Notes: a model not told the origin generated them from the sequence alone. Numbered from the stretch's first letter, positions 18,350 through 32,932 are shown. The stretch is 64,000 bases of DNA from Agrobacterium albertimagni AOL15 (GCF_000300855.1 NZ_ALJF01000014.1:1-64000), one strand, 5' to 3'. Translations and numbers: made by a program.

Positions 18350-18844
18350 TCAGCGGCCGTATCTGGAATTGAGGGCGGCAAGCACCGGCGCGGGTACGAA
18401 GGCACCGACATCGCCACCCATGGCGGCGATCTGGCGAACCAATGTGGCCGTTATGGGCCGCGAGCCGGTGGCTGCCGGCAAGAAGATGGTCTGCACCTCC
18501 GGCGCCATGGTCGCATTCATGCCGGCAAGCTGCATTTCGTAGTCAAAATCGGTCCCGTCGCGCAGGCCGCGCACCATGATGCGCGCGCCATGCCGGCGGG
18601 CCGCATCGACGGCGAGATCCGCAAAGGACACCACCTCGAGGTCCCCTGCCCTGTCAGGCAGAACCGCGGCCAGCGATTGACGTATCAGATGGGCGCGCTC
18701 TTCATAGGCGAACAGCGGTGTCTTTCCCGGATGCGTCCCGATCGCGACCACCAGACGATCGGCGATGTTCAACGCCTGAACGAGTACGTCCAGGTGGCCG
18801 TTGGTCATCGGATCGAAAGAGCCAGGATAAAATGCGGTCGCCAT
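18350..18844 (-). CDS. coaD: phosphopantetheine adenylyltransferase
   Basis: 164 residues, the normal length. Fourth step of coenzyme A synthesis: ATP plus 4'-phosphopantetheine gives dephospho-CoA. Seen: [17 protein letters not shown] with the TxGH-type nucleotide-binding motif, [19 protein letters not shown], and the C-terminal ATP-binding segment TATLVRQIA, where other CoaD proteins have ISSTLVRE-like residues. First gene of the operon with the two cyclophilins. Confidence 0.96.
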   Translation of the reverse strand: MATAFYPGSFDPMTNGHLDVLVQALNIADRLVVAIGTHPGKTPLFAYEERAHLIRQSLAAVLPDRAGDLEVVSFADLAVDAARRHGARIMVRGLRDGTDFDYEMQLAGMNATMAPEVQTIFLPAATGSRPITATLVRQIAAMGGDVGAFVPAPVLAALNSRYGR

Positions 18845-19054
18845 GAGAACCCGTCTGTTGGTTTCGCCCGCCTTTTGTCACGGAAGCCGGCTGATCGCAA
18901 GCACTCTCAGAGCGGGCCTTTGTCACGCCTTAATCGACCCGGGCACCCGGCCAGACCGCTGAACCGCAGATGAACGCGCCATTCAAGGGCGCTTCAGTCC
19001 AATCGCGATAGCTTTGTATCGTCAACCAAACCGAGACAGACCAAGGACGTTCCC

Positions 19055-19213
19055 ATGCTCGCTCTTCTGATCGCTTCCGCCATCGCTGCGTCTCTGCTTA
19101 TCGAACTTGGACTGATGGTTGCGCGGGACTGGATGGAGCAGTCGCCGCTGGACTGCGAAGATGAACGCCAGATGAACAGCACGTTCAAGAGGACTTCAGG
19201 CATCGCCCGGTAA
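19055..19213 (+). CDS. small membrane protein 1 of three (52 aa)
   Basis: Not in any family I recognise. 52 residues: a hydrophobic helix at residues 1-21 (MLALLIASAIAASLLIELGL) then a charged, soluble tail (DWMEQSPLDCEDERQMN...) with one cysteine. AAGGA sits seven bases before the ATG. Topology is probably N-out or N-in single pass, tail of about 30 residues. First of three consecutive small rightward frames (see 19297 and 19509) sharing a downstream terminator. Reality rests on ribosome sites, hydrophobic pattern and the run of three; conservation was not tested. Confidence 0.6.
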   Translation: MLALLIASAIAASLLIELGLMVARDWMEQSPLDCEDERQMNSTFKRTSGIAR

Positions 19214-19268
19214 ACCTCTTCCTACACTGTGCGGGAACTATTTCCGCACGCAAGCATTTTACGGCAGC

Positions 19269-19282
19269 GAATGCCGGCATTC
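19269..19282. promoter_or_regulatory. 14-bp perfect palindrome upstream of small membrane protein 2
   Basis: GAATGCCGGCATTC is a perfect inverted repeat ending just before the AAAGGA ribosome site of the 19297 gene. It could be a protein-binding operator or a translational control element; 30 nt upstream another short hairpin GTGCGG...CCGCAC is possible. Confidence 0.45.
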
Positions 19283-19296
19283 AAAGGACTAAAGCA

Positions 19297-19449
19297 ATGC
19301 ATGACAAGGTTACCCTGATCAACCTCGTATGGATGATGATGATGACTGCCATGGTTGCCACCTCTGCAACCTTTTACGTCAAGGACAGCAGTGACGCTGC
19401 ATTCTACGGCCCCCCGATGACGGCCCGTTACCATAGCTTCGGCCATTAA
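19297..19449 (+). CDS. small membrane protein 2 of three (50 aa)
   Basis: 50 residues, family not recognised. Short N-terminal MHDK, then a hydrophobic helix (about residues 5-27) that contains four consecutive methionines (WMMMMTAMVA), then a polar tail rich in Tyr, Pro and His (FYGPPMTARYHSFGH). AAAGGA lies about 8 bases before the ATG, directly after a perfect palindrome. The Met-rich helix and His/Tyr tail are unusual; a metal-related role would be pure guesswork. Confidence 0.6.
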   Translation: MHDKVTLINLVWMMMMTAMVATSATFYVKDSSDAAFYGPPMTARYHSFGH

Positions 19450-19508
19450 TCGGAAGTGAGTTTTCGCCGCTAGAAACGCAACGCCACGCTGAGAAAGAAA
19501 GGAATGAC

Positions 19509-19643
19509 ATGTTTATCACCCTGTCCGTTCTGGCTGCTTTGATCAGCGGCATGTTCGTAGCCTCGGTCGCCTCGGCGATCACGGCACTGAAGCGCGAAAA
19601 CGACGATTTCCGGGCCATGATGGAGCGCCGCAAGGCATTCTGA
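19509..19643 (+). CDS. small membrane protein 3 of three (44 aa)
   Basis: 44 residues, family not recognised. Hydrophobic helix at residues 2-25 (FITLSVLAALISGMFVASVA) followed by a charged amphipathic tail (KRENDDFRAMMERRKAF). AAAGGA precedes the ATG by about 5 bases; an out-of-frame ATG at 19504 leads only to a short dead end. Last of the three; the shared terminator starts 85 nt downstream. Confidence 0.6.
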   Translation: MFITLSVLAALISGMFVASVASAITALKRENDDFRAMMERRKAF

Positions 19644-19727
19644 GACCGATCCCAAGCGGTCACAGTCGGTGGATCCACACGCCGGCCCAAAAATAAGACC
19701 GCATCGAACTTGATGCAGACCTCCAGC

Positions 19728-19764
19728 AAAAAGCCCGCTCGGATCCAAGATCCGGCGGGCTTTT
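19728..19764. terminator. bidirectional terminator between small ORFs and gyrA
   Basis: AAAAGCCCGC-t-CGGATC-caa-GATCCG-g-CGGGCTTTT forms a near-perfect stem, with T runs on both strands (TTTTCGTTT rightward, TTTTTGCTGG leftward). It can end transcription of the small ORFs and of gyrA. Confidence 0.85.
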
Positions 19765-19790
19765 CGTTTGACACTCTACAAATGGAGAGA

Positions 19791-19809
19791 CCGGCCCTTT
19801 AGGGCCGGT
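19791..19809 (-). terminator. hairpin directly downstream of gyrA
   Basis: ACCGGCCCTTTAGGGCCGGT-type palindrome a few bases after the gyrA stop. Stable stem, no T run, so it may be an RNA-stabilising hairpin before the terminator at 19728-19764. Confidence 0.5.
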
Positions 19810-19815
19810 TCCACA

Positions 19816-22635
<2,820 letters not shown>

Positions 22636-22672
22636 ATCAGGTCACGATCTCTGTTCGGAATCACTGGGAAAT

Positions 22673-22701
22673 CTATAGCGGAACATACGCGAAAGCGCCA
22701 A
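22673..22701 (-). promoter_or_regulatory. putative gyrA promoter
   Basis: On the minus strand TTGGCG (22696-22701) and CTATAG (22673-22678) have a 17-nt spacer, a good match to rhizobial vegetative promoters. The leader to ATG is short, about 30 nt. Confidence 0.55.
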
Positions 22702-22830
22702 TTTCGAGCCCGGTTATAAACAGGCTTTTGCGGCTGCGGAAAGGCATTTTCCTCAATATCTTGGGTGCGCCGCTTGCAAGCCTACCAGCGCTTCGGCTTT
22801 ATGGGCGCTCGAACAGGAGAATGACACGCC

Positions 22831-23460
22831 ATGGCCATGACAGAAACGATGATCAGCGCCTTTACCACCCTGCTGGTCACCGTCGACCCGCCAGGGCTTG
22901 CCCCTCTCTTCCTCGGCCTCACCCAGGGCATGACCCGCGCCCAGCGCCAGCAAGTGGCCTTGCGTGGCTCGGTGATGGGCTTTGCCATTCTGACGGTGTT
23001 TGCGCTGTTCGGCGCCAGCATCCTCAGCGCGCTCGGCATTTCCATGGGCGCCTTTCGCATCGCGGGTGGCCTGATGCTGTTTGCCATCGCCTTCGAGATG
23101 ATTTTCGAAAAGCGCAACGAGCGGAAGGAAAAGACGACCGGTGACGCGATCACCAAGGATCACATCCACAACCTCGCCGTCTTCCCGCTCGCCATTCCCT
23201 TGATCGCCGGCCCCGGAGCCATATCGGCGACGGTGCTGATCTCGGGAACCGTTGAGGGCTGGCTCGGTAAGCTGCAGCTGATTGCCGTCATCGCCGTGGT
23301 GCTCGGCCTCGTCTTGGTCTCGCTCTACCTTGCCGAACGGCTCAACAAGTTCCTCGGCGTGACTGGTCGCGCGCTGCTGACGCGCCTGCTTGGCGTCCTG
23401 CTGGCGGCCCTTTCGGTCCAATTCGTCGTCGACGGTATCAAGTCCGCCTTCGCCGGCTGA
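22831..23460 (+). CDS. MarC-family integral membrane protein
   Basis: 209 residues, six predicted membrane helices in two triplets. Seen: LLVTVDPPGLAPLFLGLT and IPLIAGPGAISATVLIS, hallmarks of the MarC/UPF0056 family (NAAT-type transporters). The substrate is not established for most members; archaeal relatives move neutral amino acids. The start MAMTETMISAF follows a weak site (CAGGAG lies about 14 bases upstream, and MTETMI at 22837 is the alternative). A terminator follows at once. Confidence 0.9.
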   Translation: MAMTETMISAFTTLLVTVDPPGLAPLFLGLTQGMTRAQRQQVALRGSVMGFAILTVFALFGASILSALGISMGAFRIAGGLMLFAIAFEMIFEKRNERKEKTTGDAITKDHIHNLAVFPLAIPLIAGPGAISATVLISGTVEGWLGKLQLIAVIAVVLGLVLVSLYLAERLNKFLGVTGRALLTRLLGVLLAALSVQFVVDGIKSAFAG

Positions 23461-23539
23461 CGTGCCCGACAGGCAATTCGCCAATTGCCGAACTCACTTC
23501 CGGAAAAGAACTGAAAACCAGCATCAACCGCAAACGATT

Positions 23540-23564
23540 ATGGGGGCCGTAGCCCCCATTTTTC
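23540..23564 (+). terminator. rho-independent terminator of marC-family gene
   Basis: ATGGGGGC-cgta-GCCCCCAT followed by TTTTTC. The T run is on the plus strand only, so it serves the marC-like gene rather than ssb. Confidence 0.85.
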
Positions 23565-23583
23565 ATCAAGTCCGGTATGGTTC

Positions 23584-24129
23584 TCAGAACGGAATGTCGT
23601 CGTCCAGGTCACGCGAGAAGCCGCCGGAAGGAGCGCTGCCGCCACGGCTTGCGCCGCCCGACGCGCCGCCACGCGAAGGCGCCGGCGAACCGTAACCGCC
23701 GTCATAACCACCACCGCCGCCACCGTAGTCGGCACCGCCGAAGTCATTGCCGCCACGCGAAGCGCCGCCGCCATCACCGCGACCGCCGAGCATGGTCAGA
23801 TTGCCGTTGAAGCCCTGCAGAACGACTTCCGTCGAATAACGGTCGGCGCCGCTCTGATCCTGCCACTTGCGGGTCTGGAGCTGGCCCTCGATGTAAACGG
23901 TCGAGCCCTTCTTCAGATACTGTTCGGCGACCTTGCAGAGACCTTCGTTGAAGATCACGACCGAATGCCATTCGGTCTTTTCCTTGCGTTCGCCGCTGTT
24001 CTTGTCGCGCCAGGTTTCCGACGTCGCAATACGCAGGTTGGCGATCGGCCGGCCGTCCTGGGTCCGGCGAATTTCGGGATCGGCACCGAGATTGCCGATC
24101 AGAATGACCTTGTTGACGCTACCAGCCAT
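23584..24129 (-). CDS. ssb: single-stranded DNA-binding protein
   Basis: 181 residues from ATG 24129 (AAGG eight bases upstream; GTG 24138 would add three). OB fold at about 1-110 ([40 protein letters not shown]), then a glycine-rich flexible linker, and the acidic interaction tip DLDDDIPF that recruits replication and repair partners. Binds and protects ssDNA as a tetramer. It is divergent from uvrA, and a LexA-type box overlaps its promoter, so it is probably SOS-inducible. Confidence 0.97.
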   Translation of the reverse strand: MAGSVNKVILIGNLGADPEIRRTQDGRPIANLRIATSETWRDKNSGERKEKTEWHSVVIFNEGLCKVAEQYLKKGSTVYIEGQLQTRKWQDQSGADRYSTEVVLQGFNGNLTMLGGRGDGGGASRGGNDFGGADYGGGGGGYDGGYGSPAPSRGGASGGASRGGSAPSGGFSRDLDDDIPF

Positions 24130-24241
24130 GACACTCACCTTACTGCCGCGCCGCCGCGGCGTTCAAAATCCAATCAAATGCCACCTTATCCCATCCGCTG
24201 CAGCGAGTGGGTGGTGACGGGCTTAAATCCACAGCGAAAAT

Positions 24242-24256
24242 GTTCTTTATTTGTTC
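24242..24256. promoter_or_regulatory. LexA (SOS) box, GTTC-N7-GTTC
   Basis: GTTCTTTATTTGTTC matches the alphaproteobacterial LexA consensus, a direct repeat of GTTC with a 7-nt spacer. It is 113 nt from the ssb start and 142 nt from the uvrA start, and overlaps the -10 of the ssb promoter. LexA bound there could repress both divergent DNA-repair genes. Confidence 0.85.
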
Positions 24257-24281
24257 TAGTATTTCTCTATGATCCTGTCAA
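24254..24281 (-). promoter_or_regulatory. putative ssb promoter
   Basis: On the minus strand TTGACA (24276-24281), 16-nt spacer, CTAGAA (24254-24259). The -10 overlaps the LexA box, a standard repression arrangement. Confidence 0.65.
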
Positions 24282-24397
24282 CAGAATCGAAATTCCGCAG
24301 CCGTTGCGCCTTGTGCCTCGACTCAACGGCGCCGTTGCCTACATAAGGACAGTTCTCCCAAGGACAGTCCCCTTCCCTTTGCCGATCAGAGCCTGAC

Positions 24398-27319
<2,922 letters not shown>

Positions 27320-27330
27320 TCCGCCGGAGC

Positions 27331-27716
27331 CTACCAGAGGCGTTGAACGCCGAAGGTGTCGAAGGCAGGGTCGATAGTCAGCATAGCGAGGTTTTCGAGC
27401 TTCGCTTGTGCGGCCAGAATTCGGTCGAAAGGATCTTTATGGCCGGACGGAATCTGGCCGGCGAGAAGTGCATGAGAGGACGTGACGGCGAGTTTTTCGA
27501 AGCCGGCGTCACCTAAAACGGCATCGAAGCTTTCGATGATTTCGCCCGCCATTTCAAGTTTACCGATCCGGAACTTGTTGGCGATTTCGAACGCCGTGAC
27601 GGAACTGACGCAGCGGCGTGTGCTGGGTCATCTATCGCCGTCTTGGCTGCGGCGCTCAATCTCGGATCTGCGGTAACCCACCAGAGAAATGCGTGGGTAT
27701 CGAGGAGAATACTCAT
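27331..27716 (-). pseudogene. VapC-like PIN-domain toxin, frameshifted
   Basis: Reading leftward from ATG 27716 the frame gives MSILLDTHAFLWWVTADP..., the start of a PIN ribonuclease domain with the first acidic residue in LLDTHAFLWW. Near 27610-27618 the homologous reading passes to a second frame: VSSVTAFEIANKFRIGKLEM, then SSHALLAGQIPSGHKDPFDRILAAQAKLENL to a stop at 27331. The second frame contains the conserved DPFDR of PIN toxins. A net loss of one base (or a small indel not divisible by three) near that junction joins them. The ATG overlaps the antitoxin stop by four bases, as in intact pairs. Either a pseudogene or an assembly error. Confidence 0.8.
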
Positions 27717-27985
27717 TGGCCGTTGTCGCCCGGAAATGAGTATTTGCCCTCCCAAGCTTGCAGCTCGTCTTCGGACATAGGCTCAAGAAAGAGATTTGTG
27801 GGGAGCTTGTCGCGCAGATGGGCGAACCGACCATAGCCTCGTACTGGTTGCTTCTGCTTGTCGAAGGGCACCAGTCTCGCAATCGGCTCATCGCCGCGTG
27901 CGATCACGATTTCCTCGCCGGCCTCGACGCGGGCGAGGAGTTTGGAGAGTTCCGTTTTCGCCTTGTGGATGGTGACAACCGTCAT
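27713..27985 (-). CDS. Phd/YefM-type antitoxin
   Basis: 90 residues. N-terminal Phd/VapB-type DNA-binding region (VTIHKAKTELSKLLARVEAGEEIVIARGDEPIARLVP) and a C-terminal toxin-binding tail (PMSEDELQAWEGKYS). It would neutralise a PIN toxin and repress its own operon. The reading frame is intact while the downstream toxin is frameshifted, so this is now possibly a stand-alone antitoxin. An inverted repeat lies 30-50 nt upstream as its likely operator. Confidence 0.9.
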   Translation of the reverse strand: MTVVTIHKAKTELSKLLARVEAGEEIVIARGDEPIARLVPFDKQKQPVRGYGRFAHLRDKLPTNLFLEPMSEDELQAWEGKYSFPGDNGQ

Positions 27986-28014
27986 CTTTCGCTCCGCAAT
28001 CTCGAATTACAATA

Positions 28015-28034
28015 TTAGCTAATCGCCTAGCTAA
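28015..28034. promoter_or_regulatory. inverted-repeat operator upstream of antitoxin
   Basis: TTAGCTA-atcgcc-type spacer-TAGCTAA, with TTAGCTAA itself palindromic. It lies in the 68-nt gap between the antitoxin start and the divergent DUF72 gene, a typical autoregulation site of toxin-antitoxin operons. It could also affect the DUF72 gene. Confidence 0.6.
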
Positions 28035-28053
28035 CTTCAATGGGAGGCATTCC

Positions 28054-28857
28054 ATGACCAAGTCAGGTACGATCCGCACGGGCATCGGTGGCTGGACCTT
28101 CGATCCCTGGGACGACAGCTTTTACCCCTCCGACCTGCCGAAGAAGCGACAGCTCGACTATGCCAGCCGTCAGCTGACCGCGATTGAGGTCAATGGCACC
28201 TACTATTCCAGCCAGAAGCCGGCGACCTTCGCCAAATGGGCATCGGAGGTACCGGATGGTTTCGTCTTTTCGCTGAAAGCGAGCCGCTATTGCACCAACC
28301 GTAAGGTGCTGGCCGAGGCCGGTCCGTCGATCGAGAAATTCGTGAACCAGGGCATTGCGGAACTCGGGGATCATCTGGGGCCGATCCTCTGGCAGTTCAT
28401 GGCTACCAAGAAGTTCGAGCCCGAGGATTTCGCGGCATTTCTGACCCTTCTGCCGAAGACCCTGGAGGGCCGCCCCCTTACCCATGTCGTCGAGCCGCGT
28501 CATGCCTCCTTCCAGGTACCGCAATTCATCGAGATGCTGGGGCGCCATGGCGTGGCCGCCGTCTGCGCCGATCATCACGACTATCCGATGTTCGCCGATC
28601 CGACCGCCGATTTCATCTATGCACGGCTGCAAAAGGGCACGGACGAGACCCCGACCTGTTACCCGCCGGCGGAACTCGATGCCTGGGCCGAACGGCTGAA
28701 GACCTACGCGGCAGGCGGTGTTCCCGACGATCTCCCGCTGATTGCGAAAAACCAGAAGTCAGAGCAAAAACCTCGCGACGTCTTTGCCTTCTTCATCTCC
28801 GGCGGCAAGGTGAATGCACCCCGCGGGGCGATGGAACTGCAAGAGAAGCTCGGTTGA
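28054..28857 (+). CDS. DUF72 domain protein
   Basis: 267 residues. DUF72 (YecE-like) TIM-barrel: GIGGWTFDPWDDSFYPSDL, VNGTYYSSQKPATFAKWA, SRYCTNRKVL, GPILWQFMATKKF, HVVEPRHASF and KGTDETPTCYP cover the family motifs. Biochemical function is unknown. GGGAGG lies about six bases before the ATG. Start and stop agree with the usual 240-290 residue range. Confidence 0.9.
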   Translation: MTKSGTIRTGIGGWTFDPWDDSFYPSDLPKKRQLDYASRQLTAIEVNGTYYSSQKPATFAKWASEVPDGFVFSLKASRYCTNRKVLAEAGPSIEKFVNQGIAELGDHLGPILWQFMATKKFEPEDFAAFLTLLPKTLEGRPLTHVVEPRHASFQVPQFIEMLGRHGVAAVCADHHDYPMFADPTADFIYARLQKGTDETPTCYPPAELDAWAERLKTYAAGGVPDDLPLIAKNQKSEQKPRDVFAFFISGGKVNAPRGAMELQEKLG

Positions 28858-28885
28858 GCGCTCCGGCCGACTGACAGTCATCAAT

Positions 28886-28914
28886 TTGTGACAATGGCGA
28901 ATTTGGACTAGGCT
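28886..28914 (+). promoter_or_regulatory. putative promoter of the Na/Pi cotransporter gene
   Basis: TTGTGA (28886-28891), 17-nt spacer, TAGGCT (28909-28914). A fair match; no PhoB box is obvious to the eye. Confidence 0.35.
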
Positions 28915-28976
28915 CGGTCGCAGAGTCGCGGACGAGACCGCGACCTCGGCCGGCATGCTTCCCGTTTTGGACGTGC

Positions 28977-30671
28977 ATGTCCACCATTTCGAATTTTCGG
29001 GGCACTTTCATGTCGGGCATTGCCGTCTTTATTCATCTCGCCGGCGCCGTTGCGCTGCTTCTCTGGGCGACCCGCATGGTGCGCACCGGGATCGAGCGCG
29101 CCTATGGCGGCGTTTTGAAGGACAAGCTCCGTCATGCCGTCGGCAACCGCTTTTCGGCTGCCTTCGCAGGCTTCCTGTTCGCGGTGGCGCTGCAAAGTGC
29201 AACCGCCGTCGCCCTGATCGTGTCGTCCTTCTCGGCAGCAGGTTATGTGCTGCCGGCCATCGGTGTGGCGACCCTGCTTGGTGCCGACTTCGGCTCGGCC
29301 TTTGTCGTGCGTATCCTGCGCTACGATCTCTCGCTTCTCGTTCCGGTGCTGCTTCTCGCGGGCACCGTCGCTTTCCGAACATCCGAGGCGCGTGGCTGGC
29401 GCCAGATCGGCCGCATCCTGTTTGGCCTTGGCCTCCTCCTCTTATCGCTGCGTCTGATTGGCGAGGCGTCGGAGCCGCTGCGCGAGAGCCGGATCCTGCC
29501 CGTTCTCTTCAACTATCTCGCCAGCGACTGGATCAGCGCCTTTGCGCTCGCGGCCCTGCTCGCCTGGGCCTTCCATTCCAGCGTTGCCGCCGTCCTCCTG
29601 GTCGCTTCGCTCGCCGACCAGCATCTCTTGCCGGATGCGCTGATCATTCCGCTGGTGCTTGGCATCAATTTCGGCGCCGCCATCATCGCTGCACTGCTGA
29701 CCAAGAATGCTGCGCCGAACGCCCGCATCGTGCCTCTCGGCAATGTCGTGATCCGTGGGATGATGACTTTGATCGCGCTCGCGGCCCAGTTTGTGTTTGC
29801 GATCAGTCCGACAGTCTTTGCCGCCCTTCCCGGGGATGCCGTCGTCATGGTGCATCTGGCGATGAACGGCGCTGTTCTGGTGCTCGGTCTGCCCTTTGCC
29901 GGTCTTGTGGCTGGCCTCCTCGAGCGCATGCTCGCCCGAAGCGAAGAACGGCCGGCCAATGACGATCGCCTTTCTGCCCTGAACGTCATGGATCTCGGCA
30001 ATCCGCAGCAGGCAATCTCCAATGCGACCCGCGAGGTTCTGGCCGTCTGCGACAAGACCGAAGTCATGCTGGACGGTATTTTCGATCTCTTCGAGCATTG
30101 GGATCCAAAGAAGATGGAGCGGATCGAAACGCTCGACGACCAGATCGACACGATCCATCGCGACATCAAATTCTACCTCGCCCGCATCTCCGCAACGGCA
30201 CTCGACCAGACCTCGGCCGCGCAATGCCAGAACCTCCTGGGCGCGACGATCAAGATCGAGCAGGCAGCCGACATCATCTCGCAGAACATGCTGACCCGCG
30301 CCCGCAAGAAGAAGGAGCGAAACGTCGCTTTCTCGGCCGAGGGCTGGGCAGAACTCTGCGCCATGCACAACGAGGTCGTGCAGAATGCGCATCTGGCCTT
30401 CAACCTTCTCGTCACCCGCGATCTCGAGCATGCCCGCCAGCTCGTTGCCCGTAAGGAAGCGATCCGCAACCTGGTGAAGATCAGTGAGGAGAGCCATCTT
30501 CAGCGCCTGCGTCAGGGCAATGCCGCAAGTTTCGAATCGAGTTCGCTGCATATCGACACCATGCGCGATCTGAAGGAGATCAACTCCCTCTTCGTTTCGA
30601 TCGCCTATCCGCTGCTCGAGGGCGAAGGCATGTTGCGGCGCAGCCGCCTCATGCAGCCGGCCGAGCTCTGA
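28977..30671 (+). CDS. Na+/phosphate cotransporter family protein with PhoU-like domain
   Basis: 564 residues. Two Na/Pi cotransport (PNaS) repeats: AVALLLWATRMVRTGIERAYG and LQSATAVALIVSSFSAAG; then AFHSSVAAVLLVASLADQHL and GINFGAAIIAALLTKNA. The C-terminal third (about 330-560) is a helical PhoU-like cytoplasmic domain. It should take up phosphate or related anions driven by sodium. ATG 28977 follows GGA; ATG 29010 (MSGIAVFIHLAGA) would start exactly at the first helix and is a credible alternative, since the first 11 residues look unconserved. Confidence 0.9.
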   Translation: MSTISNFRGTFMSGIAVFIHLAGAVALLLWATRMVRTGIERAYGGVLKDKLRHAVGNRFSAAFAGFLFAVALQSATAVALIVSSFSAAGYVLPAIGVATLLGADFGSAFVVRILRYDLSLLVPVLLLAGTVAFRTSEARGWRQIGRILFGLGLLLLSLRLIGEASEPLRESRILPVLFNYLASDWISAFALAALLAWAFHSSVAAVLLVASLADQHLLPDALIIPLVLGINFGAAIIAALLTKNAAPNARIVPLGNVVIRGMMTLIALAAQFVFAISPTVFAALPGDAVVMVHLAMNGAVLVLGLPFAGLVAGLLERMLARSEERPANDDRLSALNVMDLGNPQQAISNATREVLAVCDKTEVMLDGIFDLFEHWDPKKMERIETLDDQIDTIHRDIKFYLARISATALDQTSAAQCQNLLGATIKIEQAADIISQNMLTRARKKKERNVAFSAEGWAELCAMHNEVVQNAHLAFNLLVTRDLEHARQLVARKEAIRNLVKISEESHLQRLRQGNAASFESSSLHIDTMRDLKEINSLFVSIAYPLLEGEGMLRRSRLMQPAEL

Positions 30672-30689
30672 GGTAGGGGTCCCAGACGG

Positions 30690-32180
30690 CTAATCCGGCT
30701 GGAGATGCGTGATCAGGTTTTCGGCCGTCAGCGTGCGGCCGGCACGGAGCGCCGCCTGACCATGCTGGTAGACAGCTGCACAGGCCGCCTCGAAAGCCGG
30801 CATCCCGTTTCCAAGCCTTGCGCCGATGATGCCGGCAAGGACGTCACCCGATCCTGCCGTCGCCAGCGTTGCCGGTGCCTTTTCCTCGATGGCCGCGCGC
30901 CCGTCTGGCGCCGCGATCACGGTATCCGCTCCCTTGTAGACGACAATGCCGCCTAGTGCACTGGCCGCCGCGAGTGCCTTTTCCACCTTGCCCAGGCTGC
31001 GGTCCGCCGCAATCTCCGGAAAAAGACGGGAAAATTCGCCCTCATGCGGCGTGACGACCAGCCTCGGCTCATCGCATTTGAAAATCGCATTCAGTCGCTC
31101 GGCGGCCCCCGTAAAGGCAGTGATGCCGTCGGCATCGAGTACAAGCTTGCGTCCGGCCTCGCCCATCATCTCCGCGAACGCGCGGGCGCGCTGCCGATCA
31201 CCGAAACCCGGGCCAAGCACGAACGTGGTGCGGCGCGTGTCGGCCAGCCATTCCAACAAATCGTCCGCATCGTCGATCGCGCTCAGCATGACGGCCGTCA
31301 GGTGGGCGGCATTGGTCGCCAGCGCCTCCCGTGGCGACGCAAGCGTCACCAGTCCGGCACCTCCCCTCAAGGCAGCCTCCGCAGACAGGCGCCCTGCCCC
31401 GGTCGCCGTCTGCGGACCGGAGAACACCGTCACATGGCCCCGGCGGTACTTATGGTCTTGCGCCGAACTGTCCCGCGCATGCCCTGCCCAGATGGCCGGC
31501 CCGTTCACCCAGAGCGAACAAGCTTCAGCCTCGACGATCCGCCGGGGAATGCCAATGTCGAAAACCTCGAGGCTCCCGCAATGAAGTCGCCCGGGCAGCA
31601 GCACATGACCGGGCTTCCTGGTCATGAAAGTCACGCTGTGACTTGCCTCGAAGGCTTCGCCCCTGATCTCTCCCGTGGCCCCATCGATACCGGAGGGAAG
31701 GTCGACGGCCAGCACCGGCAGCCCCGCCTCGCGGATGGCCCGGATCAGTGCCTGTACGGCGCCTGGAAGATCACGTGTCAGGCCTGCACCGAACAGCGCA
31801 TCGATGATCACCTCGCCCGCCTTCGGTTCGAACCTTTCGATCGCCATCACCGGAAGTGGACAAACGGTTTGCGCGCGCGCGGCATCTCCCTTGAGCGCCG
31901 CCGTCTCCACCAGACTGTAGACGCAGACCTCGGCGCCTGCCCGCGCCAGGGCTGACGCCGCGACATATCCGTCGCCGCCATTGTTCCCCGGCCCGCACAG
32001 GATCACGAAACGAAGAGCCCCAGGAAAGTGGCGAAGTGCCGCTGCCGCGACCGCCTCACCCGCACGCAACATCAACCCCAAGCTGTCGATCCCCGAGTTT
32101 GCGGCCGCCGCGTCGACGCGGGCCATGGCATCCGGTGGCAAGAGGATCTCGGGGTGGAGCTGGGTGATGAGGCGGGTCAT
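30690..32180 (-). CDS. nnr: bifunctional NAD(P)H-hydrate epimerase / ADP-dependent dehydratase
   Basis: 496 residues. Repairs NADHX/NADPHX, the hydrated, damaged forms of NAD(P)H. The N-terminal YjeF domain (about 1-215) has LCGPGNNGGDGYVAASALA; the C-terminal dehydratase domain (about 230-490) has a nucleotide-binding end motif ATAGSGDVLAGIIG and GPGFGDRQRARAF. The two activities are one polypeptide, as in E. coli. Convergent with the Na/Pi gene over an 18-nt gap. Confidence 0.93.
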   Translation of the reverse strand: MTRLITQLHPEILLPPDAMARVDAAAANSGIDSLGLMLRAGEAVAAAALRHFPGALRFVILCGPGNNGGDGYVAASALARAGAEVCVYSLVETAALKGDAARAQTVCPLPVMAIERFEPKAGEVIIDALFGAGLTRDLPGAVQALIRAIREAGLPVLAVDLPSGIDGATGEIRGEAFEASHSVTFMTRKPGHVLLPGRLHCGSLEVFDIGIPRRIVEAEACSLWVNGPAIWAGHARDSSAQDHKYRRGHVTVFSGPQTATGAGRLSAEAALRGGAGLVTLASPREALATNAAHLTAVMLSAIDDADDLLEWLADTRRTTFVLGPGFGDRQRARAFAEMMGEAGRKLVLDADGITAFTGAAERLNAIFKCDEPRLVVTPHEGEFSRLFPEIAADRSLGKVEKALAAASALGGIVVYKGADTVIAAPDGRAAIEEKAPATLATAGSGDVLAGIIGARLGNGMPAFEAACAAVYQHGQAALRAGRTLTAENLITHLQPD

Positions 32181-32288
32181 GGGTCAAGGTTAGAGCACAA
32201 TCCACGCCTTGCGCAACGCTGCACGATTTTAGGCAGAGAAGATTGATGTCTTTCTATGCAAATGCCTATTTTGAAGGCTTACGCATGA

Positions 32289-32870
<582 letters not shown>

Positions 32871-32932
32871 TCGGACCCGACACCAAGGGAGGTTGGGTTT
32901 AAATCGTCAGCTCACGCGAGGAACATAAGAAT

